Of a DNA stretch of 64,000 nucleotides, positions 27,597 through 38,154 are shown in pieces. The stretch is from contig NZ_LSZQ01000052.1 in assembly GCF_001580015.1 (NCBI RefSeq), forward strand, positions 62,001 through 126,000, read 5' to 3'. The notes under the pieces are model-generated. The model saw nothing but the letters and a program-made list of their open reading frames with translations. It was not told the DNA's origin and searched no databases. Within the stretch, counting starts at the first letter, position 1, and each line of letters begins with the position of its first letter. The translations under genes and the position numbers were made by a program. Source of the DNA: Cephaloticoccus primus. GTDB taxonomy: Bacteria > Verrucomicrobiota > Verrucomicrobiia > Opitutales > Opitutaceae.

Positions 27597-28682
27597 CGCC
27601 TTGATGAGGCGCTCCATGTCGGCGGGAACTGGGGCGTGCAGGTCGAGCGGCTGTTGGGTGATCGGGTGTGTGAGGGTGAGCTGCCCGGCGTGGAGCATCA
27701 CGCGCTCGGGGTTCACGGGCAGGCGAGGGTCAGGCTTCCAGCCGTAGACGACGTCGCCCAAGATCACGTGGCCGAGCGACTGCATGTGGACGCGAATCTG
27801 GTGAGTGCGGCCTGTGTGGATCTGGCAGCGCATAAGCGTCGCCCGTTCGCCAAAACTTTCGGCGACTTCCCAATCGGTGTGCGCGGGCTTGCCGCCTTTT
27901 TCGGGAGGCACGAGTGCCATTTTGTGCCGGTGGTTGGGGTTGCGCCCGATGGTGTTTTTAAGTGTGCCGCTGAGTAGCTGCGGGCGGCCGCTGACGAGTG
28001 CGAGGTAGTGTTTGCTGATGCGCCGCTCGGCGAATTGGCCGGAGAGGCCGCGATGGGCGGCATCGGTCTTGGCGACGAGGATCACGCCCGAGGTTTCGCG
28101 GTCGAGCCGGTGGACGATGCCCGGGCGCTCCACGCCGCCGATCCCGCTGAGACTGCCCGCGCAGTGCGCCAGCAGCGCGTGCACGAGCGTGTCCTCACCC
28201 GTCGCGGCTCCCGGGTGCACAACCATCCCCGAGGCTTTGTTCACGGCGAGCAGGTGCTCGTCCTCGAACAATACGTTTAGCGGGATCGACACTGGCCGCA
28301 GCTCCAGCGGCTGGGTTTCGGGCAGGCGAAAGCGGAGCACCTGACCCGCGCTGACGGCAGCGGCCTGGCTGATGACCGCGCCGTCGGCCTGCACGAGGCC
28401 CGCGCTGAGTGCGCGTTGCCAGGCCACCCGGCTGTGCTCGGGGAAGGCCGCGGCGAGCACCTTGTCGGCGCGCGCGCGGTGGATGCCGTCGGGCACGGTC
28501 AGCGTGCGGCACTCGCCCGGGGGCGCAGCCGCAGCCCCAATGGCACCGGCACCCGCGTTGCTCGCAGAGCCTGAAACGCCCCACTCTTCTGAAGCGCGCG
28601 ACTCACCTGCAAACGCTGCGCGCGGCAGCGAAGGCGGCGGCGGCGCCCCACCCGACTGTCGTTTGCGCGGCGCGCCACTCAT
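27588..28682 (-). CDS. rluD: RluA-family pseudouridine synthase (RluD-like)
   Basis: 364 residues from the ATG at 28682 ([20 protein letters not shown]). The first 70 residues are Pro/Ala-rich and unlike the family. An S4-like RNA-binding domain follows ([22 protein letters not shown]), then the catalytic domain with [12 protein letters not shown], which holds the catalytic Asp, and [12 protein letters not shown]. It probably modifies 23S rRNA. The start overlaps the aminopeptidase stop (28679-28682), so it is translationally coupled. Which uridines it modifies cannot be read. Confidence 0.88.
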   Translation of the reverse strand: MSGAPRKRQSGGAPPPPSLPRAAFAGESRASEEWGVSGSASNAGAGAIGAAAAPPGECRTLTVPDGIHRARADKVLAAAFPEHSRVAWQRALSAGLVQADGAVISQAAAVSAGQVLRFRLPETQPLELRPVSIPLNVLFEDEHLLAVNKASGMVVHPGAATGEDTLVHALLAHCAGSLSGIGGVERPGIVHRLDRETSGVILVAKTDAAHRGLSGQFAERRISKHYLALVSGRPQLLSGTLKNTIGRNPNHRHKMALVPPEKGGKPAHTDWEVAESFGERATLMRCQIHTGRTHQIRVHMQSLGHVILGDVVYGWKPDPRLPVNPERVMLHAGQLTLTHPITQQPLDLHAPVPADMERLIKALR

Positions 28683-29803
28683 CTGGAGTTTCCGAGCAGG
28701 TAGTCGGGGTTGAGCTTCTGAAGTGCTTTGGGGACGAAGAGCCCGTCTTTGCGGATCAGCTTGCCGTCGAACCACACTTCGCCGCCGCCGTACTCGGGCC
28801 GCTGGATGCAGACCATGTCCCAGTGGATTTGGGATTTATTGCCGTTGCCGCAGTCTTCGTAGGCTTGCCCGGGGGTGAAGTGGAAGGAGCCGGCGATTTT
28901 TTCGTCGAAGAGGATGTCGCGCATCGGCTCCAGGATGTGCGGATTAAAGCCGAGGGCGAACTCGCCAATGTAGCGCGCACCCGCGTCGCTATCGAGGATT
29001 TCGTTTAGCCGCCTGGTGTTGCTGCTGGTGGCCTCGACGATCTTCCCGCGCTGAAACCCGAGCCGGATATTGTCGAACGAGGTGCCCAGGTAAGTCGTCG
29101 GCGCGTTGTACTGGATGTAACCCTCGACGGAGTCCTTTACCGGGCACGAGAAGACTTCGCCGTCGGGGATGTTGCGCTGGCCGCCGCACTCCTTGGCGCC
29201 GATCCCTTTGATCGAGAAACGCAAGTCGGTGCCCGGGCCCTTGATGTGCACGCGGTCGGTCGCCGCCATCAGCTTGGCGAGCGCGCGCATGCCCGGGATC
29301 ATCCGGCGGTAATCGAGCGTGCACACGCGGAAGAAGAAATCCTCAAAGGCCTCCGTACTCATCGACGCCTGCTGCGCCATCGCCGCCGTGGGCCAACGCA
29401 GCACCACCCACTTGGTCTTGTTTACGCGGTGCTCGAGTACGGGCTTCATCAGGCGGCTGACGAGTTGCAGCCGCTCGCCGGGCACGTCGGCCGTCTCAAA
29501 AATATTATCCGCCCCGCGCAGCGCGATATAGGCGTCCATGTCCTCCATGCGCTGCTTCTCGACGCGGGCATGCGGCGCGTACTGCGCCTCCTCGGCGTGG
29601 AACATCAGCTCGCGCGTGATCCGCGCGCGGTGGAGCTGCACGTAGGGATGCGCGCCGCGCGCACGGGCCGCGCGCAGCAGCGCAATCACCATCGCATCGG
29701 GCACATCGTAGGCGTCGATCAAAACGCGCTCGCCTTTGCGCAGCTCGGTCGAAAACGAGGTCAGCAAGGTCGCCAACTCAGCATAGCGGGGGTCGATAAT
29801 CAT
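28679..29803 (-). CDS. M29 family aminopeptidase
   Basis: 374 residues from the ATG at 29803 ([20 protein letters not shown]). The M29 (AmpT/AmpS) metal ligands are visible in context: Glu in [17 protein letters not shown], Glu in [10 protein letters not shown], His in [16 protein letters not shown] and Asp in IHWDMV. These enzymes use two Zn or Co ions to release N-terminal residues. An upstream in-frame start would add 34 residues from repeat sequence and is rejected. It is coupled to rluD by a 4-base overlap. Confidence 0.9.
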   Translation of the reverse strand: MIIDPRYAELATLLTSFSTELRKGERVLIDAYDVPDAMVIALLRAARARGAHPYVQLHRARITRELMFHAEEAQYAPHARVEKQRMEDMDAYIALRGADNIFETADVPGERLQLVSRLMKPVLEHRVNKTKWVVLRWPTAAMAQQASMSTEAFEDFFFRVCTLDYRRMIPGMRALAKLMAATDRVHIKGPGTDLRFSIKGIGAKECGGQRNIPDGEVFSCPVKDSVEGYIQYNAPTTYLGTSFDNIRLGFQRGKIVEATSSNTRRLNEILDSDAGARYIGEFALGFNPHILEPMRDILFDEKIAGSFHFTPGQAYEDCGNGNKSQIHWDMVCIQRPEYGGGEVWFDGKLIRKDGLFVPKALQKLNPDYLLGNSR

Positions 29804-30266
29804 GACACGATACTCCGCCGCCCCACGCGCCGCGCAAGGTCGCACGAAACCATTTTTTCTAAAAATCCCACTGCGCGTGGGGCGGCAGGCGGTGCCTGCA
29901 CCCATTTACTGTGTGGTTCGTGTATCGCGCGTTCCGCGCGATACACGAACCACACAGTTGGAAACGGTCTTCGACCGATTTTATAGGCGCGGCCTCGCTG
30001 GGCCGCGCGGTCGTTGCCGCTGCGGCAGACCAGCATTTTCCCATTAACCCGAAAAATTCGTCCCGATGGGTTTCCGCTTCATTCGCGCACGGGCTGAGGC
30101 ATCTGACCGAGCCGCCAACGAGCGGCTCGTCCAATAAAAGGGTCTGCGACCCTCGCGAAGCGACAGGGCAAAATCGCAAATTCAATGGAAGTGGTCACCG
30201 ACCACCGCCGCCCGCGTAGGGCCTCCCTCCTGCCGCTCCCACGCGCAGTGGAGTCGCAAGACAGGC
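29804..30266. other. Intergenic space between aminopeptidase and lpxK
   Basis: 463 bases without a gene. Nearly all of it is the hairpin-chain repeat at 29866-30252. Since both flanking genes are on the minus strand, the repeat lies between the lpxK 3' end and the aminopeptidase 5' end, where it could act as terminator, processing site or promoter spacer. Confidence 0.7.
29866..30252. repeat. Hairpin-chain repeat, full mosaic with inverted pair (R5)
   Basis: Contents in order: a GTGGGGCGGCAGG block; a perfect palindrome of about 24 bp per arm (29908-29931 and 29935-29958, loop TTC); inverted stem CGGTC/GACCG with loop TTC (29965-29977); inverted stem GCGCGGCC/GGCCGCGC with loop TCGCTG (29987-30008); an AACCC/GGGTT segment (30046-30072); direct stem CGAGCCGC/GCGGCTCG with loop CAACGA (30108-30129); stem GGGTC/GACCC with loop TGC (30140-30152); stem GTGGTC/GACCAC with loop ACC (30191-30205); and stems with loop GCGYA at 30210-30222 and 30239-30251. 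Confidence 0.85.
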
Positions 30267-31529
30267 TCAGTCCTGCGCAAAGCAGATCCGGCCCACGGCT
30301 TCGTCAAAATCGGCCGCGCCGCGCAGCAGGTCGATTTCGAGCCGCAAGTAGTAAACCGGACAGCCCCACTGATGCGTGGGCGGGATGCGCACGGCGTCCT
30401 TTTCGGTCGTGAGCAGGCACTCCGCGCCCGAGCGGGCGGCCAGCGCGGCGAGCTCCACGAAGTCTTCCTGCACGTAGCGGTAGTGATCGGGGAAGCGCTC
30501 GCGGGCCACGAGGTCTGCGCCGAGGTCGGTCAGAAATTTGAAAAAACTCTCCGGCGTCGCGATCCCGCAAAAGGCCGCGACGCGGCGGCCTTTGAGAAAC
30601 GAAAGCGGCGTGGGCTCGGGCGCGTGCGAGATCGCGTGTGACGCCGCAGCGGCAGCGGGCGCGCTTTCCTCATTTGCGGCAGGCGCGGGAGCCGCTCCCT
30701 CCTCGCCGCAATCGAGCCGCTGCAAGTACTGCGGCTGGTGCGTGCACTCGATGATGTCCACCCCGGGGTTGTAGCGCTCGATCACGGCCTCCAGCTCGGC
30801 GTCGCGCTCGCCGTTGCTCTTGGTGAGGAAGACGTAGGACGCGCGGCGCAGGTGCTTGATCGGCTCGCGCAGGATGCCGCGCGGCAGCAGGTGGCTGTTG
30901 CCAAAGGGGTTGGTCTTATCGACGAGCAGCAGGTTGAGCTGCCCCTTGAGCGGCAGGTACTGGAAACCGTCGTCGAGCACGAGCGTGTCGCAGCCGAAGC
31001 GCTTGATCGCGTAGGCGCCCGCCTTCACGCGGTTTTTGTCCACGAGGACGATCACGCCCGGGAGGTTGCGCGCGAGCATGTAGGGCTCGTCGCCCGCCTC
31101 CTCGCTGTCGAGGAGCACGCGCGCACCATCGCTCACGATCCGCGGCGGGGGCGCCGCCGTGTGGCTGATCGACCACCACCAACGCCGCCACAAAGGCGCG
31201 GCCCGGCTCTTGTAGCCGCGGCTGAGGATCGCGACCTTGCGCCCACGGGCTTGCAGCGCGCGCGCAAACTTTTCCACGACCGGCGTTTTCCCCGTGCCGC
31301 CGACGGTCAGGTTTCCCACCACGACCACGAGGCAGCCCAGCGGTTGATCGTGCAAGATGCGGTGCCGGTACAGCCACAGCCGCAGCTGCGCGATCCCGCT
31401 AAACAAATACGAGAGCAGCTCCAGAAAAGCCCCATAAACCGCCGCCCCCGCATCCGCGCGCCGCCCCAGAATCACATCGATAGTGTAGAGCTCCAGGGCG
31501 GTGGTTTTTTTCTTAAGCCAGGACGACAT
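30267..31529 (-). CDS. lpxK: Tetraacyldisaccharide 4'-kinase
   Basis: 420 residues. LpxK phosphorylates the lipid A precursor at the inner membrane. An N-terminal hydrophobic helix (about 36-60) precedes the P-loop region [20 protein letters not shown] (about 68-87). [18 protein letters not shown] and [11 protein letters not shown] follow as in the family, and the C-terminal [17 protein letters not shown] and TTEKDAVR. About 35 residues of Ala/Glu-rich insert ([18 protein letters not shown], near 290-320) are unusual. It implies a lipid A-containing outer membrane. Confidence 0.93.
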   Translation of the reverse strand: MSSWLKKKTTALELYTIDVILGRRADAGAAVYGAFLELLSYLFSGIAQLRLWLYRHRILHDQPLGCLVVVVGNLTVGGTGKTPVVEKFARALQARGRKVAILSRGYKSRAAPLWRRWWWSISHTAAPPPRIVSDGARVLLDSEEAGDEPYMLARNLPGVIVLVDKNRVKAGAYAIKRFGCDTLVLDDGFQYLPLKGQLNLLLVDKTNPFGNSHLLPRGILREPIKHLRRASYVFLTKSNGERDAELEAVIERYNPGVDIIECTHQPQYLQRLDCGEEGAAPAPAANEESAPAAAAASHAISHAPEPTPLSFLKGRRVAAFCGIATPESFFKFLTDLGADLVARERFPDHYRYVQEDFVELAALAARSGAECLLTTEKDAVRIPPTHQWGCPVYYLRLEIDLLRGAADFDEAVGRICFAQD

Positions 31530-31721
31530 CGGGGGAGTAGTTGCAATGGAGGTTGACGCTCATTTTGGGAAGCCGCTTTCGTCTAAAAATCGCAGGCCTG
31601 CCAAGCCGCACCCGCGCTCGGTCGCCGCACGTGGGGTACGCTGCGTGAGTCGCTGGCTCGCCTGCGCTCGCAGCGCGCCCTCCCGCGCACACCTCCACAT
31701 CTTTTTCCCGCATCCGATTTC

Positions 31722-32801
31722 ATGAGCTACAAACTATTCATCCCCGGCCCCGTCGCCGTCTCCGAGAAAACGCTGCGTGCGATGGCCCAGCCGATGATCG
31801 GGCACCGCAGCGCCGACTTTATCGCGCTGTACGAGGCGATGCAGCCCACGCTCCAGGCACTCTGCTACACGCAAGACCCCGTCTACCTGGCCACCAGCAG
31901 CGCGTGGGGCGTGATGGAAGGCGCCCTGCGCAACCTCGTCGCAAAGAAAGTCCTGTGCTGCATGAACGGCGCGTTTTCGGACAAGTGGCTCGACGTCGCT
32001 ACGCGTCTCGGCAAGCAGGCCGGGGCCCTGCGCTTTGAGTGGGGCCAGCCCGTCGATCCCGCCGCGCTGCGCGCCGAGCTCGCCAAAGGCGGCTACGACG
32101 CCGTGACCCTCATCCACAACGAGACCTCCACCGGCACGATGAGCGACCTGCCCGCCATCATGGCCGTCCTGCGCGAGTTTCCCGACGTGTTCTCCATCGT
32201 CGATACCGTCAGCTCCTTCAGCGTACTGCCGATCAAGAAAGACGAGCTCGGCATCGACGTGCTGCTCACCGGCACCCAAAAGGCGCTCGCCCTGCCCCCC
32301 GGCCTCGCCCTCGTCTCCGTCTCCCGCCGCGCGCTCGACCGCGCCGCCACGGTCCCCGACCGCGGCTACTACTTCGATTTTGTGGAGTTTCATAAAAACC
32401 ACGAAAAAGGGATGACGCCCAGCACGCCCGTGATCCCGCTCATCTACGCGCTCAAGTCGAAGCTCGACGAAATCAACGCCGAGGGCGCCGAGGCCCGCTA
32501 CGCCCGCCACGCCCGCCTGAACGCCACCGTGCGCCAGTGGGGCGCCGCGCGCGGGTTCAAGCTCTTCCCCGAAGAGCGCTACGGCTCGCTCGCGCTCAAC
32601 TGCTTCGCCAACACGCGCGAAATCGACCTGCCCGCCCTCAACAAAATCCTCAAGACGGAGCACCACCTCGTGATCGACGGCGGCTACGGCAAACTCAAGG
32701 GAAAGACCTTCCGCATCTCCAACATGGGCGACGAGACCGACGAATCGATCGCCGCCCTCACCCGCGCCCTCGACGCCACCCTCGACAAGCTGAGCGCATA
32801 G
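31722..32801 (+). CDS. Class V PLP aminotransferase (alanine-glyoxylate / serine-pyruvate type)
   Basis: 359 residues. It opens with FIPGPVAVSEKTLRAMAQPM and GHRSADF, typical of the alanine-glyoxylate aminotransferase group. The PLP-binding Lys is K187 in GTQKALALPPG, with the cofactor-binding Asp in VDTVSSFSV. Substrate could be Ala/Ser/phosphoserine with glyoxylate or a keto acid. No pathway partner lies next to it: lpxK is divergent and the topoisomerase follows after a repeat. Confidence 0.88.
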   Translation: MSYKLFIPGPVAVSEKTLRAMAQPMIGHRSADFIALYEAMQPTLQALCYTQDPVYLATSSAWGVMEGALRNLVAKKVLCCMNGAFSDKWLDVATRLGKQAGALRFEWGQPVDPAALRAELAKGGYDAVTLIHNETSTGTMSDLPAIMAVLREFPDVFSIVDTVSSFSVLPIKKDELGIDVLLTGTQKALALPPGLALVSVSRRALDRAATVPDRGYYFDFVEFHKNHEKGMTPSTPVIPLIYALKSKLDEINAEGAEARYARHARLNATVRQWGAARGFKLFPEERYGSLALNCFANTREIDLPALNKILKTEHHLVIDGGYGKLKGKTFRISNMGDETDESIAALTRALDATLDKLSA

Positions 32802-32829
32802 CCCGGGGCATAGCTTCGGGGCGGGAGGC

Positions 32830-33056
32830 ATCAAACGCGAATAGAGCGGGAACCCGTTTGGGCGAAGGTTTTGGTTAGCGGGCAAACTTTCAGCCCGGCC
32901 TCTGGTAGCGGATTTCCAACTGTGCAGTTCGTGTATCGCGCGGAACACGTGCGATACACGAACCGCACAGTAGATGGGTGCAGGCACCGCCTGACCCCCA
33001 CGCGCAGGGGTGCCCCGACGAAATAAAAGCGCCGAAGACTCTTGTCAGCGGCGCGC
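32830..33056. repeat. Hairpin-chain repeat with long palindrome (R6)
   Basis: It includes an AACCC/GGTT segment with GGGCGA in the loop (32850-32880 region) and a large palindrome with 21-bp arms (32919-32939 and 32951-32971, one mismatch, 11-base loop) that shares most of its sequence with the 29908-29958 palindrome. After it come a GGTGCAGGCACCGCC block, a CCCC/GGGG hairpin around ACGCGCA (33000-33014 region) and an AAATAAAA linker. Confidence 0.75.
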
Positions 33057-33080
33057 ACGGCACATTACCGCTCGCCGGCA

Positions 33081-35984
<2,904 letters not shown>

Positions 35985-36088
35985 ACGGGCGCACGCAGGA
36001 GTTTCCGCTACTGCGCGTGGGGCTGGCGCCGCTGCAAACTGCTACAGCCAAGGTTGACTTATAAGACGCGGGGCGCGAACTTCGCGAC

Positions 36089-36640
36089 ATGCCCCGCGCG
36101 GTTGCAGTCACCTTGGAGGACGAGGAGGAGCTCCTGAATGCGGAAGCTCGCGCGGCCTCTGCGCGTGCACGGGATGAGGCACGGCCGGGACATGCGGCGC
36201 CAAGCGAAGTAGCCAAGCCCGCGCCTGCGGTGGCAGCCTCTCGCACCCTCGAAGAGCGGCTGGCTGCTGTCGAAGCCACAACCGGCTTGGCCGAGCTTAA
36301 GTCCAGCCTGATCAAGTGGGTGCTGTTTTCGGCTGCCGGAGTGCTCGTAGGAATCCTCAGCTTGGTCTTCACGTTGAACAACGCGACGAACGTGCGGATT
36401 GATCAGACGAATGTGAAGATCGACTCCGCAGTAGCTGAGCTGCGAACGGAGATGAATGTGCGCTTTGACCAGACTAATGCGCGGATTGACCAGTTGCAGA
36501 GCGAGACAAACGCGAGGTTCGATCAAATGAATGCGCGGATTGATCAAACGAATGCACGGCTTGACCAAATCAACCAACGGCTTGATCGGCTGTTTGAGCT
36601 GGTCGCCTCTCAGGGCGCCGCGCGTTCGGTGCGTGACTGA
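36089..36640 (+). CDS. Membrane-anchored coiled-coil protein with NARIDQ repeats
   Basis: 183 residues. A charged N-terminal 70 residues is followed by one membrane helix (about 74-96, SLIKWVLFSAAGVLVGILSL) and then a regular coiled coil (about 100-172) built from seven-residue units such as NVRIDQT, NARIDQL, NARFDQM and NARLDQI. No catalytic motif is seen. Similar heptad-repeat proteins are widespread and poorly understood. Its DNA is less GC-rich than the neighbouring genes, and it converges with a PIN-domain gene, so it may be accessory. Confidence 0.7.
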   Translation: MPRAVAVTLEDEEELLNAEARAASARARDEARPGHAAPSEVAKPAPAVAASRTLEERLAAVEATTGLAELKSSLIKWVLFSAAGVLVGILSLVFTLNNATNVRIDQTNVKIDSAVAELRTEMNVRFDQTNARIDQLQSETNARFDQMNARIDQTNARLDQINQRLDRLFELVASQGAARSVRD

Positions 36641-36754
36641 GCTACGCCCAGCCGCCCAGCCACACTCAAGGCAGCCCCCCTTCGCTCACGGCTGCTGCAT
36701 ACTCTCTGCGCGCTGGCGAATACGCCGCACGCGTAGTGCCAGCCGTTGACCGGT

Positions 36755-37462
36755 TTACCCGGCAAGCTGTTCACTGGAGGGACAAATATCATCCCCACGG
36801 ACGGCAGCGATGAGTGTCCGTGCGAAGTCGGGGATGTAGGGAGCGAGGGCCGCCAGCTCGTGCTCGATGGTCACTTTGCTGCCAAGGGTTTCCGAAGCGT
36901 TTTGAGCGAGGGCACACAGTTCACGCAAGACGCACTCGGGGAAGAGGTGGTAGAGCTCCAGCAGGTAGTCGTCGGGGTGCAGTACGCGGCCGCGCCAAGG
37001 GGCGAGCTGCTCAGCACAGAAATTATGCAGGTTGTAGGTCACGATTTTGTCGGCCCGCGCCGCCAGCGCACAGGCCAGCACATGGCGGCCTGCTTCGCCG
37101 TTGTGGCACTGCGGCAGATAGCGCTCGTAGCCGCTGATCCGGCTCGCGGGAAACTGGTCGGACAGCGCTGCCCGAAAGGCGCGCGCACGCCGTGGCTCCC
37201 ACCCCAGGTTGCCAGTCTGGATCTGATAAATATCCTTCAGAGTCCGCTTACTCCACAGCGGCTTGAACGGCACTTCCACCGCCCGCGCCAGCGTCAGCAC
37301 CAGCCGCGCCAGTGCCTGATCCGCCAATATACAGCCATCCAGAACATCGCGGCTCAGCGGGAGAACGGTGCCCCCTTCCAATTTGGACGCCGCTCGTTGG
37401 TGGCGGCCAGCTCGCGCAACCTCCTGAGGAGCAACAGTCCCGATTAAGCCCAAATCATTCAT
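36755..37462 (-). CDS. PIN-domain protein, solitary, catalytic residues altered
   Basis: 235 residues, clearly homologous to the PIN toxin at 27003-27596 (both read RHVLACA, TYNL, LAPWR, LHPxDYLLEL and ELAALAP). The first acid (LDGCIL) is kept, but the Asp of KDRHVLACA is Gly here (EAGRHVLACA) and the Asp of TYNLRDF is Asn (TYNLHNF). The C-terminal PYIPDFARTLI tail is kept. No HTH antitoxin gene lies beside it. An inactive relict or a repurposed binding protein is the best inference. Confidence 0.75.
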   Translation of the reverse strand: MNDLGLIGTVAPQEVARAGRHQRAASKLEGGTVLPLSRDVLDGCILADQALARLVLTLARAVEVPFKPLWSKRTLKDIYQIQTGNLGWEPRRARAFRAALSDQFPASRISGYERYLPQCHNGEAGRHVLACALAARADKIVTYNLHNFCAEQLAPWRGRVLHPDDYLLELYHLFPECVLRELCALAQNASETLGSKVTIEHELAALAPYIPDFARTLIAAVRGDDICPSSEQLAG

Positions 37463-38154
37463 TACTTGGATACAAATGCGATGATTGGCAGCGGTCGCGC
37501 TCCAGCGGCGCCGACGGATGAGGCAGGTTCACACACTCGGTGCACCGTTAAATGAAAGATAAGCATTCCGAACCAAAGTCACTATCGACGTATTCACAGT
37601 TTTGTGCCCCTCCCATAATTCTTGCTCCACCATTACGCCTGAATCTGGACCATACACCAAATTATCAAAGCGCCAGCGAGCCGCTATCGAGAAAAGGCTA
37701 TGATCTACTCTCCATTCCTTTTAGAACAAGGGAGTTGGGCAAACTTTTATTGTTTACGGTAAAGCGCGATCGGCCCTTATTTATAATCTTGGGACACCAA
37801 TCGATTATATGAATAAATCTGCCATTACCAAACGGTTAAAGAGTGACCCGATCCTGTAGGTATTTACCCTGATCGGCCGGAGCAGTGAATATACTTATAT
37901 AACAGAGGAGGAGTAAGGTGAAGCAGGAGCATAAGCCCGGAGCTTATACCATATGACACCTACTCATTCTATTCGTATTAATACTGAAAGTATAAGAACG
38001 GATCGTTTTGGCTGAGCTGCGAGCACCACTCCACCTTCTGCGCCCGGGCTCTTCCGATGGGCTAACACGCTTCATTTACCGTGCTACAACCTGCGTACTG
38101 GATGGGTAAAACGGCTTGGAGATGCGACGATCCGCACCAAGGCTTCGCCGCCCA
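37463..38154. other. AT-rich intergenic patch between PIN paralogue and kup
   Basis: Almost 700 bases. From about 37540 to 38030 the sequence is visibly AT-rich compared with everything around it. It has small open frames (one at 37552-37812 encodes 86 residues) but none with recognisable sequence. A small stem ATAAGC/GCTTAT occurs at about 37931-37947. It looks like a transferred fragment or a decayed gene; no IS ends or tRNA were found. Confidence 0.5.

Noticed and set aside
29866-30252. Possible tRNA or known riboswitch in the hairpin-rich region
   Set aside because: No T-loop (TTCGANNCC) or acceptor/CCA pattern and no match to a riboswitch core that I know; the hairpins are shared with many other gaps.
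31734-32987. 417-codon minus-strand frame
   Set aside because: Antisense shadow of the class V aminotransferase with its PLP lysine motif; the extra end translates repeat sequence.
37552-37812. 86-codon frame in the AT-rich patch
   Set aside because: No family resemblance, ribosome-binding site or neighbour logic; stop codons and frames are expected by chance there. Kept only as part of the patch description.
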